Source: Ficedula albicollis
Lineage: Eukaryota > Chordata > Aves > Passeriformes > Muscicapidae
Assembly (NCBI RefSeq): GCF_000247815.1
Contig: NC_021683.1
Location: 5,349,521 to 5,413,520 of the forward strand
DNA: 64,000 nt
Direction of reading: 5' to 3'
A program made the position numbers and the translations under genes. Positions 26,201 to 39,394 of this stretch are shown one piece after another. The first letter of the stretch is position 1, and the number at the start of each line of letters is the position of its first letter. The notes beneath the pieces were generated by a model. That model worked only from the letters and a program-made list of their open reading frames with translations. It did no database searches and was not told the DNA's origin.

Positions 26201-29200
26201 TTTAAATTCTAAATGCACATTGGTGTCCATCCCCTGAACTTAGGTTCTTATCATTGCACAGAAAACTGGTGTGTCCTGAGTATTCTTGATCTGTGTAGCC
26301 AAACACTTGGCCACAGTGATAAAAAGTGGTCTGGGTCCTTTCTGCCCCTTGTAGGACATGCTCAGCTCCTGTCTGCACCACCCCACAGTGCTGACAATCA
26401 GCCTTTTTCAGAGCAGAGCACAGCATTGTGGGGGCTCTGCTGCAGCCACGGAAACTCAGAACACTTGTGAGGAAAGCAGAGGATATATCAGTGTCAGCCC
26501 AGTCTGCAGCAGCCTCGCCCAGCTCTGGGCCCTGTGCCAGATTTCACGGGTCTCATTGCTTCAGCCTTGTCATGGATAATGGCACTGCTGCCACCAGCTC
26601 CAGAGGGCTTCTGCTTTTAAAGGATGGGCTGAAACTCTGCCACAGGCTCAGAGACATTTTAGATAGCCAGATTCTGTTCCTTAACCTTACCATGAATTTT
26701 CCTTTCCTTAGTGTGAGTATGGATAATGGTACAATTCTGGTTTTTAAAAAAAAAAAAGTTATTTCACTTATTTCACTTTGATAAAACCTCTCCCCTGCTC
26801 AGGTGGATGGAGCAGCAAATGATCTGTCCTATAAACTTCTAAAAGTTTACTTAATTATGAGACCAGTAATAGTGAATTAATTTAATAGGCAATATCAAGC
26901 TATTTCTTCTTTTTTCAGGGTTTTTGTTGTATTTGTCCTCCAAATCAAAATTTAAACCTTCCCATAATTGGGTAGATCATAAATATTTATATGGAAATGT
27001 TCAGATGTGTCCTAGACTAGGGCTTAAGCTTTTCTTAGGAAAAAAGTGAGAATGTTCTGTGAGAGGCTCCACATCAATGATGACAAAGCCTGGCAAGACC
27101 TCCATCAGTTTTGGTGAGATTGGGATTAGATACTAATAAATTTAGTAATATTTGGACTTCAGAAGAGATATGAATAGTTATTGATATAGATATTTTAAGG
27201 AAAAAAATACTGAATTTTAAAGAGAACTTAGTATCATCTTTTGTATTTATTTAACTCTTTTTTTTTTTTTACTGGAATTTTGCCAAAATTTCTCCATCTT
27301 ACTTTTGCTATAAAATGCTAAAATCTCCACTAATATATAAAGAAGAGACAATCTTGTATTAAATTACCAGTTTTTAGAGTGCTTTCTCTAGAGTTTCCTG
27401 TGCCAGCCTCTTACTGTCTTGCCTGATAATTTTGATTACACTTTCTCCATATGGTAACTGTTTTTCTTTTTTTTTTTCTGATCAATTTGATTTTTTTTCC
27501 TGTGCACCTTCTCTTTTGCAATGCTTGTTTCTTGGTAAGTTGTCTCCAATCAGGACTCCAGAGGGATGTGTGAACCTTTCCTCATGCTCACTGTACTTTG
27601 TAGCCCCCAGTTCCTGCTGTCTCCTTGCTGTGACATCACAGCAGCTTTCCTGTGCAGACCAGGGTCAGAAATGGTACCCACAGCCAGGTTTTGCAGGTTT
27701 ACCCTGTGTCACATGCTAAATGTTTTTAGCATTTTATGGCACACCCATCCAGCAGCTGGATGTGACACCAGGGGCCTGAGATGATGCTGGGGTGATGTGG
27801 CACCTAGACATTAAATAAAGTAGGTGGGTGTTGCTTCACACCCCCAAGGAGTTATTAATGGTTTTAATTTGTGGGCAGGGTTTTAGGAAGGGGTTTTCTG
27901 TGGTGCCTGGACTACAAGATGCAGAGCTCAGCGCTAAGGGTTAACACAGCCATGCCAAAATCCTTGCAGATTCCTGCACAGGGAACAGGGAGAGTGTCCT
28001 GGTGCAGCCTGGAGCTGCAGTTTCCTGAGCCTGCAGGGAAGGGAGGGGAGGGGACGGGAAGGGAGCATGACTGCCAGTGTCTTCTGCTGGGAGGCTGCCA
28101 ACAGGAAGCAGCTTTTAAATTTTTTTAGCTCCTTTGTGGAAGGCTCAGCAGTTCCCAGCCATTCCAGCCACCTTTCTGGGAAGCACAGTCCTTCCTCTAG
28201 TCTTCTCTCTAGCCTGGAGGAGAGGCTGTGGGGTCTTGGTCTGGATTTTCCTCCTTGGGAAACACGACTAGGAGCTGCACAGAACTATGTGGTGCCCCCT
28301 TAAGAATATCTATATTGGGATGTGTAGGCTTCTGTTTTATTTTGGGCTTTTCTTTTGCCTTTGATTGAAATTTTCTCCAATTCTTGAGCTGCTCTGCACC
28401 ATCCAGGCATCCACAGATAGAGAAAGTGGCTGGGCAGTGCCTGGAGTGAGATGAGGAGATGGAGGTCTCCACATCAGCTTCTCCCTTCCCTGCAGGGTGA
28501 CAGAAGAAATAGATCCCAGTAGGCTGAAGCTGTGGTTTATTAAAGTAAATTACTTTTTTTTTGGTTTTTTTGAGTTATTTACTATTATGCTTTTGCTCAG
28601 TTATCAAATTGGAAGCAAATGGTGGAAGAATTTGCTTTGCATGTAGATGAGAAAGACTGAAAGTACTTCTCTTCTCCGTGGCACTTAGTGTACAGTTTCC
28701 TTAAGCCCAAATGGCTAATCTTTCCATAATGAACTTGAGCATGTCTTTTCACACGAGTAGTTCCAGTGACTTTAGTGAGATTTCATGCATTAATAGGTGA
28801 GCAAGAGTTTACCTTTGAGAGTACCAAATCCTTTTGGAAAAATCCTATAATGTTTAAGAAGAAAAGAAACCAAAGAATTTATAGATTAATGACTCAAGCT
28901 GAAAGAACCTAAGGGAGGGTTTTCATAGATTCTTTGAAACATCTGGTAACATTTTGCTTTAATGTTTTGTTTACATGGGGTTAATAAACTGAGCAGCAGC
29001 ACAAGGAATTGTAGGGAAGAAAGCAAGGTCTATGGGAAGAGGCAGTAGAAACCACCATTATTAGCAGTCTATTAAGAAACAGCAGTTTGTAATATTTTAT
29101 TAATGGACATATTAATAATTATTCTTCTTTATGAAGTATTTAAAAATGGAATTTCCATATAAAGCACAATCATATATCCTGTCACATTTAAATGCAGGAA

Positions 29201-31797
29201 TAGAATTTTTGTTCTGTGCTTTAGGGTTTGTCCAAGCATCAGTAAAATTCATTATCTTTCCTATTGTACCTGCCAAATGCAATCCACCTAACCAAAGGAA
29301 TGTGGTCCTTCTTGACCTATAAATATACTAAATATATTTTGTGTAACACTTTGCAATTGTGACTTGGGCACGGACACTATAAGTGTGGCTTAGAAGGAGG
29401 GAGGCTACCTGCTTTCTGTGTAATTATCCAGGTAATATTTTCAGTCAAAAGCTGTAACTCACTAACATGGATTTAAGGCAGACTTGTTAGAAGTGGAATG
29501 TATTAGGAGTAAACCAGCAGGGTTTGGCCTTCTGTGGTGACACAAACAGTGCATTTCAAAATGGGCAAATGCAAACCAGGAAGAGCAGATCATATTTGAG
29601 AAGACTGTGCTCATATAAGCTTGTTTGTTGGGGGAATTAAGTGTCAGTGATTTATTATTCTGCTTGTGCAACACAGAGCACAGAGCTACACGAGGCTGTC
29701 TGGGAAATCTGCACAACTGCCATTGGAGGAGTGGGGCCTTTTCCCCCTCTCTGTTACAAGGATGAGCAGATGTTAAGCATCACTTCGCTGTTTTATGATT
29801 GAGATTTATAAAGGCCAGCAATATGGATTGAGAAGGCTCTAGGTATGTTTTCTGTTAGAGGCTGATAAAAGAAATGAATGGCATCTGGAATTTTAAAGAA
29901 AACTAAAAATGGCTTCATTTAAAACAGCAGCCATAAGAGCAGAATTAATATGCAGAACAGCAATGGCTGATTCCTGAAAGAATGTATGGATGGTGTTAAT
30001 GGTTATCAATGTATGGGAAAAGGAGAACCTGATTTAAAACTATTGAGTAGGGGAACAGTATATGAATCATTAGGAAAAAAGGGAGATGTTTGCTGTATTT
30101 TTGAAGAGTAACGATTCAGGCTACACAATGAGAACATTTTTATAAGAGTGAAAATTCAAATAACTTACCCCTGATATCCTCTCCCTGACTGATAAATGTG
30201 CATGATTCCTACAGAATTTCTGTTCTTACAAGCAGGCAATGAGTACAATAAGGTATATTGCTAATTTTTGACTCTGTAATGTTTCTAATCATTAATGGCC
30301 TTCATTATTATTCAGTTATTCTGCTTTAGAAAAGCCTGCCAGTTACACCAAATTATATGGGGATATATGAGATCCTGTGGATGTTTCTTCACCAGATACT
30401 AGAATGATAAGTCACTATTTGTTCTTACAAAATGAGAAAAATGATTTGTTACAGACTCAGAGCACTTCATGGCTAGCCAGTAACATCCCTGGCTGTACCT
30501 GAAAACACGAACATTTGAATCCCAGAATTATGAAATACAGACTCAAAATGATATAAAACACTGCTCTTGGGTTTATAGTTTGGTGGAGTGCCCAAGCAGT
30601 CTGTGATTAGCTTTGTCATAACGACTAAATCTGTGGGCTTATTTTTTGTATCTCTCCTACCACTTTCTAATCAGCACTGTTGCTGGAATTCCTTTATGAC
30701 AGGAATTTTCATTTCCTCATTTACCAGCACATACCCTGTCAGAATCCTGGGGGCCTGATTTAAATGGTTATCAGTGTCACTGTGGAACACAGTCATTTTC
30801 TGGTGCCTGTTTTCTCCCTGGCTGGGGATGTACCATCTTATTTGCTTAATAAATGGGCAGTTAAGGGTCTTCATTTTTATGCTTGCAGCACACACATGTT
30901 TTATTATTATTTTATTCTTTCTATTTATAGATTTTACATTAACATTTGATGAATTTTCCACATAAATGGCAATGCTTGCTGTAATTCATATCACTCTTAA
31001 TATGTACAATTTGCATATATTATCCCAAGCAATGACCTAGTAAATGAATTAAATAAGCCTTGGTAATAAGAATGACGTATCTGAGCCTGTTTAAACAATA
31101 AGCCCAATGCCTCACCAAAGCAGGGTTCCTGAGAAAACCCAGGAACCACCTGAGAACATCCTATATATTTTAATTCATCCCAGCCTATGCTGCAAAGACA
31201 CAAACACCTTCAAAGAGTAAACCAGTGTCTGAAATAAACTAGTTAAGGGTGATATCTTCAGTTCTTTTAATGAGCCCAAATCACGAAGAACAAATCCTCC
31301 AATGAATTGCATGTGGTTTTTATTAATTTTGAGCTAAAAGAGTTAATTATATCAATTATGTGAAAGCAGCAGAGAAAGAATTGTAATTGCTTGCAGTGTG
31401 CAAGCCACACTGGGTCCTTGGCTATTCTTCCTTGAGAAGCTACCACAAAACAGTCATTTATGAAAAGAGACTTGTACATATTTAGAGTGATAAAGCAGAA
31501 GAGTTGAGAGTGTCTAGGTAGGTTTCTATGTGTCTGCTTTGGCTGATAACCATCAGGATGCCATCCATTATTCCAGGTAACCCAGCTCAGAAAGAGGCAT
31601 CTTCTGAAAGCTGAAGTGGGATCCATTTGGATTGTGTAGCTTCCCTAGGTTTTGCTGAGACAAGATAATCATTATGATTTATACTATTCCTGCAAGAAAC
31701 TACCACCATATGACTTGAATATTACTAGGGAAGTATTTATTCCTCTAGTGATCATTCAGTGTTAATATTAATTTACTATGTTATTAAATCTCTCTGT
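23291..31797. other. Non-coding stretch, no gene recognised
   Basis: Long AT-rich interval with isolated GC-richer patches (26200-26650, 27560-28300). Overlapping open frames in those patches (up to 117 codons at 26428-26781) show no recognisable protein. A G-rich motif at 28036-28063 is listed separately. Homopolymer T or A runs of 10-12 occur at about 25105, 26746 and 27258. No LINE, SINE or tRNA was recognised. Confidence 0.45.
28036..28063 (+). other. G-quadruplex-type motif
   Basis: Six runs of three or four G separated by one or two bases (GGG, GGG, GGGG, GGGG, GGG, GGG) within 28 bases. Loops this short favour a stable intramolecular quadruplex. The neighbourhood is the GC-richest part of this interval, but I see no CpG island or exon to make it a promoter. 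Confidence 0.7.
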
Positions 31798-32849
31798 TGT
31801 GGTAATGCTTTTGTTTTTCTTTTCTCACTGATTCATACTTAACTTATTAGACTTGATTCTGGTTTCTCACAGATTCTTACTTTAGCTTCACAGGAGCTAT
31901 TTGTGATTTACATTAATTTCATGCTATTGGAATTATTCCCAGCAATCTCATTGTTAGATTTTTTTCCTGTCATTACAATTGTTCTTTGCTTTCCCTTTGG
32001 CAACTATGGAAGTGTTAGGCTTTGCCTACAGAAATTAATTATTTCAGGCTAAACTTCTTGGTTTTGATGGGAAAGAAAATTGTAGAGGAGGGTGTGCGAT
32101 GGAGGCATTGTACCTGCACCATATTGAGAAAATGTACTTGTACATTTATCCCAATATAATTTTGTTTGGTGAAATAACTTGTTGGGTTTTTATTAGATTG
32201 TTGAATCTTCCAACAATACTCTGAACCTTTGCAGTTCCTTCATGGACTGGAAAGGCACATTTATTCATTACCAGTTATATTGGGTGAATGTGACAATCTA
32301 TTTCCCTGGGTGCTCTTGATAAATGTGGTAATGCTTTTGTTTTTCTTTTCTCACTGATTCATACTTAACTTATTAGACTTGATTCTGGTTTCTCACAGAT
32401 TCTTACTTTAGCTTCACAGGAGCTATTTGTGATTTACATTAATTTCATGCTATTGGAATTATTCCCAGCAATCTCATTGTTAGATTTTTTTCCTGTCATT
32501 ACAATTGTTCTTTGCTTTCCCTTTGGCAACTATGGAAGTGTTAGGCTTTGCCTACAGAAATTAATTATTTCAGGCTAAACTTCTTGGTTTTGATGGGAAA
32601 GAAAATTGTAGAGGAGGGTGTGCGATGGAGGCATTGTACCTGCACCATATTGAGAAAATGTATTTGTACATTTATCCCAATATAATTTTGTTTGGTGAAA
32701 TAACTTGTTGGGTTTTTATTAGATTGTTGAATCTTCCAACAATACTCTGAACCTTTGCAGTTCCTTCATGGACTGGAAAGGCACATTTATTCATTACCAG
32801 TTATATTGGGTGAATGTGACAATCTATTTCCCTGGGTGCTCTTGATAAA
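31798..32849. repeat. Near-identical tandem duplication (526 bp unit)
   Basis: Copy 1 is 31798-32323 and copy 2 is 32324-32849, with exact head-to-tail junction and constant 526-bp offset. The only substitution I see is C at 32137 against T at 32663. No gene is in the unit. The copies are directly joined with essentially no microhomology between the flanks. A 14-A run (32869-32882) follows 19 bp after copy 2. Fits a very recent duplication or serial assembly of two haplotypes. Confidence 0.95.
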
Positions 32850-33462
32850 ATTTAAACTGAAATTACAGAAAAAAAAAAAAAAGGGTAATAACTCCTCAGA
32901 ATTTCAGGGGAACATCCCAAAAACCCTTTGAAAGCCAGCATGTTGAGTGTTTTTTTAAAGCTTGTGCTTAATTCCATGTGTAGAGCCAGCTTGCTTTTGA
33001 ATCCAGTTCTCCTTAACCATCTAGATGAAGAGGCAGCTTCCTCTGGAAAGGAACAGTCCCCAGTCTATTTTATAGCAAAGGCAGAAGCTTTTCTACAGCT
33101 GAAATCCCCATATGGAGAACACTTGACTGCCAAATTTCTATCTATTAAGTTGAATAGGATCCAGCATATGTGGCTCCCTTGATTGCAGTGCTGACCAAAA
33201 TGTGCAAAGAGAAATGTGTTTTAAACAGACAACTCCTCAGACAATTTGGGCTTGAAGACTTGTAAAATTCAAGTTCCACCTGGATCCATGCAATTATCAA
33301 GGGAAAAAAACCTGAGCTCTACCATTTTCTGCTCCTGGTAAGATGCAGAGCCTACCAGAGAACAAAGCATTGCTGCGTTCTGCACTAGCCAATTTCTCTA
33401 GTTCATTTCAAAGTAATTTAAGCCTCTTCTTTTTATCCTTCACTTTGAGTCTCTGATGACAA
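32850..33462. other. Non-coding stretch with 14-A run
   Basis: Begins with a poly(A) run at 32869-32882. The 84-codon open frame at 32928-33182 has no recognisable protein and no convincing splice sites. Nothing else is supported. Confidence 0.45.
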
Positions 33463-33640
33463 AATGAGGTTTCTAATTCCTAACTGCTGGTGGCGTCCAT
33501 CCTCTGTTACATCCAGAGGTAAGGCTTGTGTTAGACACACAATAAATGAGGTTTCTAATTCCTAACTGCTGGTGGGGTCCATCCTCTGTTCCATCCAGAG
33601 GTGAGGCTTGTGTTAGACACACAACGTGTTAGACACACAA
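33463..33640. repeat. 82-bp tandem duplication plus partial third copy
   Basis: Unit aatgaggtttctaattcc...gttagacacacaa occurs at 33463-33544 and 33545-33624, and a 15-base piece of its end (gtgttagacacacaa) recurs at 33626-33640. Three internal substitutions separate the two full copies, so this duplication is older than the larger ones in the window. Confidence 0.92.
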
Positions 33641-34554
33641 TACCAGGTCGCTCGGGTGCAGGTGGCCCAAAATTGCCACATTACAAACAGTTCAATGCAG
33701 AACTGCAAAACCTACTCAAGAAAGAGTGGGTACCTCTGGGCAGCTGACCTTCCCCTGTATTTGTACTTGAGGTATTTGTAGCTGGGTGTGTTCAGTCTTT
33801 GACCAGGCCACTGGGCTGATCAGCTCTACTGACTGGAAGAACCTGCCTAGTTTTGTTATGCCTGAACCCTCCTTACAAGGTCTCTGAGCTGATGGTGGAA
33901 GCAACTCAGAAACAATGTCTTAATTAGAATTTAATAGAAGAAATGCAACCTGCTGCAACAGCAGCTTTATGCAGCTAGGAAACCTCTGTGGTCTGTTAAT
34001 TGCTGGCTCTGGTTTGGGAGGAGTCCTGCATGTTGGCAGCTGTACATGCCAGTTATTTCAGAGGAACAGAGTGATCCAAGAAGATTCAAACAAGTGGTAG
34101 CTCCAGCAGAGCACCTGGCATGTTGTCCCTCTGCACCACGTTACTGTCATTGTATGTGTCCCTTTTGTGGGTGTCCAGCACTGGGCTAAGCAGTTGTTCT
34201 CAATTGGGTAACAGACCCTGCCTGCACAGCAGCACCTGAAGGGTTTAAGTTTCCTGTTGATTTGGGGGATTGTTTTGAGACATGGAAGACATTGAACCAG
34301 ATGGGTACCTAAGTTCAGGTCAGTATGTCAGCCAGGAGCACAGAGGCTGCCTGTGACTAAGCTGTAGTCGTTAGAACATAACTGTTCCAGTTCCTGACAA
34401 GTACAGGGATGGAGGGACAGCATTCTCATTTATTGCTACCCCATTTATAGTGTCAGGTTTATGGAAAATCTTTGAGAGTCAATGGGATGTAGGCACTTAA
34501 CCTGCTTAAGTACTTTTGTAAATCCCTTTGGACACCCACCTAAACTGGTGGGCA
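33641..34554. other. Non-coding stretch, nothing seen
   Basis: No exon, RNA gene or recognised repeat. A minus-strand frame at 33716-33904 looks like chance. Confidence 0.45.
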
Positions 34555-34735
34555 TGGAGAGCTTTACATTTTCAAAGGCAAAGTAAGGACATTCCATAAT
34601 TAATCCCTACAATGTTTCTGTGATCTGTTACCATCTATATGGACAAGGAGACTGTAATGAAGGAATTAAGGTTGCACGGAGATGTACAGAAATGTGGGAT
34701 CTCTTGATAATCAAACCTACAGTTATTTCCTTCCT
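34555..34735 (-). repeat. MIR-like CORE-SINE relic, antisense orientation
   Basis: In order on the + strand: AGCTTTACATTTTCAAAG (34560-34577; compare the 'TGCTTTACAAA' part of amniote CORE-SINEs), CCATAATTAATCCCTACAATG..TCTGTGA, then a degraded ATGG.CAAGGAGACTGTAATGAAGGAATTAAGGTTGCACGGAGA and AAATGTGGGATCTC, which follow the antisense MIR core and its 3' continuation. Strongly diverged; the ordered matches rather than any single one support the call. Confidence 0.45.
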
Positions 34736-37700
34736 GATATTCTGCCTTACTTTTATTTGTAGATGATTAAAGTTGGATCCATAGACTTCCTGCACAAATG
34801 AAGTCTCAACTCTGACTCACCTGCCATCCTATTAAGAAAATATAATAGAAAATGAGGACATATCCCATGTGTTTTCTTAGGTTTCAATTGTTTCCAGAGG
34901 CTCAGACAGCATGGAAAAGTGGTTAGTAATGCCCTAACATTGAATGAAATCTTTCACAAACCATGTGTCACTGAACGATTGCTTTTTGATGTGATGTGCA
35001 AAAAACTTTTTTCTTTTTTCTTCGCTTTATTTTTTAATCTGCCTGACTTCATTGACTGAATCTCTACAATAAGAATGTGAGTTTGAGGATTAGGGTACAA
35101 AGAGGAGAGCAGCAGTTATATGCCAGGTTTTTTTAGGTGGAGAGGTGATTTGCTTAGACAGATGACAGCTGGAAACAAGTTTTGAACCTCTCTGTATTTT
35201 GGATTGGTGGCACAGCCCCAGTCTGCTGCAATCTGGTGGTTTGGAGAAAGACTGGAGATAAACAATAACCAGGATTTTATCTGAGTTGCTCTGGGGAGTG
35301 GCTGCACTGGGGAGCCCTGTGCATTGAGAGTGTGTGATAAAGCCTCTCTGGAAAGGTGATAAATGAAGATCAGTGAATAACTGCAGAGATAAGGACTGCA
35401 CCTTCCATGGTGGGTGTTCTCCAGACACCAGCAGTAAAGTCACTCAGTAGCATGTGCTGGTCAGCCCTGCTCTGCCAAGTCACCTGTGTGTGTGTGGGAT
35501 GGCTCTGGTCCTCAGCAGAATATGCCAAATATGGCTAAACCCTACAAAATGTGGGGTCAAGACTGATAAATCCCTGTGCCTCAAAGGTAGATATCAGCCA
35601 CTGTAGGCACATACAGAGATCAAGACCATGGGAGAAATCCCACTGTGAAATTGTGAGATGCCAGCTAGAGATGCCATTGCACCGTGGATCAGGAAATCTG
35701 CCAGTGCTGTGGAGGGACTGTGTCCATCCCTCAGCTTGCAGAAGCAAATCCCAGGTCTAGAAGTATCTCCAGTCACTGTGCCTGCAGTTTAAGGATTTGG
35801 TTGGATCTAACCCCAATTCATTGTCAGCATTTATATTAGGAATTATTAAACCAGACTCTTCAGTAGGAGGGAAATTCAGTTTTTTCTCATTTTTGGGATA
35901 CCTAACAAATTGAAATAACCCAATAAATGACTTCCTTAGAGAAGGGACATCAGAGTTCAGTATGTGTCCTGTGTAGTCTTGAGCTCAGCTTTAATAAATT
36001 CATCAGTGCTGCATGAATATTCATTGAGCAGAGATGTGAGGAGCAAAGCTAGATAGAACTTAGGGAACATATTTGATAATTTTATTTTCATAAATTATTA
36101 TAATTTCATAATTTTACTCTATTTTTTGTCGGCATTTGAGTCTTAAAAGTGCTTTATGACTATTTCTAACTCCTGATAATGCTATTCTTGATGACTTGGC
36201 TTATGGGGCACCTTAGGACTTTTGGAATTAATTGCTTCTTAATAGATTGTTTGCAAAGCCTTAATTTTCTGGGCACTACACATCTAGGAGAAAGTTGCTG
36301 TCTTGAAGGATGACATTGAAGACAGCTCTAGTTTACAGCCCAGTAGTAGCAGAAACAGAAACAGTAGCTCAGTCCATTTCTCTAAGCACAGGGCCATGCT
36401 GTGTTTCCAGTTGGAAAGCTCAGGTTTCTTTTTTTCTTACTAATTTTTCTTGGTATGTTGTATATGTGGCACAATTCCTGGCTGAAACCTGGTTGGCAAG
36501 ATTCAGGAGGTTTATTTTTCAGTTTTGTCAGTTCTGCTCTTGCTGCTCATTCAGCCCGGAAAGTCATTTCCCCAAGGATCCGTGGACTAATTTCAGATTC
36601 AGAAAGCTTGGATTTCTCAAAAAATTGCTCCCCCTACCAATTTTTCCCAATTCTTATGCTTTCCCCTCTTGGACTCACATTTGCCCAGGAGAACCAGAGA
36701 AAGTTGGCTTTTTCTGAGCCATCTGTGCAACATAGATAATACTGTCATCAAGACACTTGCAGGATTGCATTGCATTTCATCACCTAGAGAGTGTCTGCTC
36801 AGCGTTCATCCTGTGCTGTGTTGTCAGCTCCAGGCACGTGACCTCACTGGACTTTAAACGCTTGCAAAATAGCATCAGGAAATAGCTTTGTGGTTTTCTC
36901 AATGTGGAAGTCCTTTCACAACATCTGAAGAGCTCAGCAACTTTCAGTTGTGCATCCTAAAAATAATTGTTTGAAAGAGCAGAGGTGTGATGACAGAATA
37001 TTAGTTTAAATTCTTTTTTTTTTTCAGTGATGGACAATAGTGACTTTCCTGGCTACACTGAAATCAGTGGCAGAACTTCCAGTGACTTTATGAGGCTGGA
37101 ATACACTTGTGTAGTCTTAACCACTTAAATGGTTGACAGCCAGTAAAAACCAATATCAATTTCTCAAACATTTCTAATACAAATACAAGTATGTTTTACC
37201 ATAAAAAGTAATGTGCAAATATCTCTGATTGAGGAAGATTCCTTACTTTCAGTTGTGAGCTCAAATGTTCCTAATATTCAAATGTACTGCAGGATTTAAA
37301 ACCAGTGGAGTAGGGCTTGGAGCAAGTTATGGCTGGTATCTGAGAGCTGTAACATTTACAAACACTAAATGAACAAACCCATATATTTTTATGCTTGCCA
37401 TTCCAGACCCATGAAACTTATCTCAAAGGTTAGGAGACAAGGGACTGAAAATGGTTCTATTACACAATTGCTGCAGGGAGTTGCTGAGCATGGTAATTAA
37501 TTGCTGGTGTATTCATTTGCAGCAGGAGGAGCAGCAGAAGGAAAATTTCTCATCGAATTTGAAATTGTATTTATTCATGTATGCACTGTGGTGTTACAGC
37601 ACAATTATTATCTGACACATTGGAAGCAGACTTGTGCTCCATTAGTTGCTGGAGCTATGTGCTATTATTGGATGATCTGCTACAAAAATGCACAAAACAT

Positions 37701-39150
37701 TTATTTTGAGAGATGCAGTCAGGATTATAATTGATGCCTCACAGATCTCAGCCTGGCATTCTCCAAACCCAGCCAGAGAAACAGGAAGCTCAGTTTGGCA
37801 TCCTCAGCCCCCGAAAATGCTGAGGTGTCCCCAGGGGTGATGGAAGCAAAGCTTGGGCTCCCAGATCAGCATCTCCAGTGAGGAACTCAGGGGTTTTATC
37901 TGTCTGCAAGGAGACACAGGGGCAAAGCCAGCCTGTGCTCCTTTCCAGTTTCCAGTGCACTGCTGGCACCAATCCACAGGCAGCTGCTCATCCAGCATTC
38001 CTGGCTAGAGGATCATTTCAGCAGCTATATAATATGTCAGCCAAGAGGAAGCAAGAAGAAAAAGGCAAGTAGAGTTATGAAGTTAAACCCAAGAAAATAA
38101 AAATTGCAGGCAGCTGTAGTGTAGCAATGGCTGCTGGTGAGGTTATAGTTTATTCAGTGATTCTGCTGCATAGTTTCTCATAAAACCCCACAAATCATAT
38201 TCCAAGACTTTCCCCCTGAATTGTTCATTACTGTTTGCATGAAGCTTGTGAAAGCTGACATGACAACAGCTCATGTGAAGGTTTATGCTTTGTACAGCTT
38301 CTAAAAGAGTAAATATGGAGTAAAGAGTAAGTGTAGGCAGAACTGTGGTGGTGTGCCAGTGTCACCCTCCTAGGAATGAGGGAAATACTCTGTGCTTTGC
38401 ACACATTAACAGTGCTCAGCTGTAATTCCAACCCAACCCAGCTCAGCCATGGAGAGTCTCGTGGGAGAGTGGAGGTGGATGTGCACGATCCGAGCACGCT
38501 CCAGATGTTGTATCCAGGAAGATGTGCAGTGTATCCCACCCTGCCACAGAAGGCAGTGGGCACAGGCTCTTCCCATGCCCATCTTCATCCACAGCATCGT
38601 CCCTGTGGGTGGTGAAGAGCTTGCTCGTGCCCTTGTGCTGCAAAGAGCAGTGCCCAGCCCCGAGGAGCCTCATGGCTGCCAACTGTGTGGCTTCCAGAGT
38701 GAGGTTGTTTTACACAAAGGAGTAGGAGAGTCAAATTTGGAATTATTATTCCTGAAGATTTTAAAAATAAACCAACAGCTTCCTCTAGGCCTTGTAAACA
38801 AACAGCCTAAATGAACGTGAAGTTAACCTCTCCTTCCTCTCAATCTGATGAAAGAAACAAATGGAAGCGATGACAGGATTATATTACTCTATTAATATGA
38901 CAGATTCTAATTTGTGAAAAGAAAGGAACCTCATTCACTGCTTTATTACTTTCAGAAATTCTAAAATCAATGCAAGATATGCCATAAACATCATTCTTGG
39001 CAGGCACTCATTGAGGTGAACATATAACTCAAAGATAGCTCGAGCTGAATTCTGACCAATTTAGCAAGTAATAAGCGAGGCGATAAGAACATTAAAAAGA
39101 AGAGACAGTAACAGAGATAGGAACAGATGGTAGCCATAAATAATGCTGAA
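34736..39150. other. Non-coding stretch, no gene recognised
   Basis: AT-rich interval containing a GC-richer, CpG-containing patch at 38400-38720, where six or more short frames overlap on both strands and none resembles a known protein. The stretch 37490-37735 is AT-rich with TAATTA motifs and no obvious repeat content, a possible conserved non-coding block. A short GT run is at 35485-35495. The frame at 36310-36717 (135 codons) looks like chance. Confidence 0.4.
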
Positions 39151-39330
39151 ATAATAATAATATTTTAAATTTATATATGATGCCTTTCAGTCTGGAAAAT
39201 CCCACAATGCTTTACAAAACTGAATTTAAAGCACAAACTTAAGCAGGAATGCACCATTTCTGGTGTGAAGTATGACAGTTGTTTGAGACCCCAAGCAATG
39301 CCAAGTCGTTTGGGACAAGAAGAGAATAAG
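39151..39330 (-). repeat. Probable CORE-SINE relic (5' part of the antisense reading)
   Basis: ATAATAATAATATTTTAAATTTATATATGATGCCTTTCAGTCTGGAAAATCCCACAATGCTTTACAAA resembles the widely distributed amniote SINE motif with a 'TATATAGCACCTTTCATC...CAAAGTGCTTTACAAA' layout. The MIR core that would follow is not clearly preserved after 39240, so the right boundary is uncertain. Confidence 0.42.
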
Positions 39331-39394
39331 AATTTTAGTTCATTCCCGCTGCACTAAAAGCTTGAGTTGAATTTTATTTCTTTCCTCTCTTCTA

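Noticed and set aside
32980..33060. Possible SINE tail (ttgaatccagttctcc near aaccatctag)
   Set aside because: Too short and lacking the ordered companion motifs.
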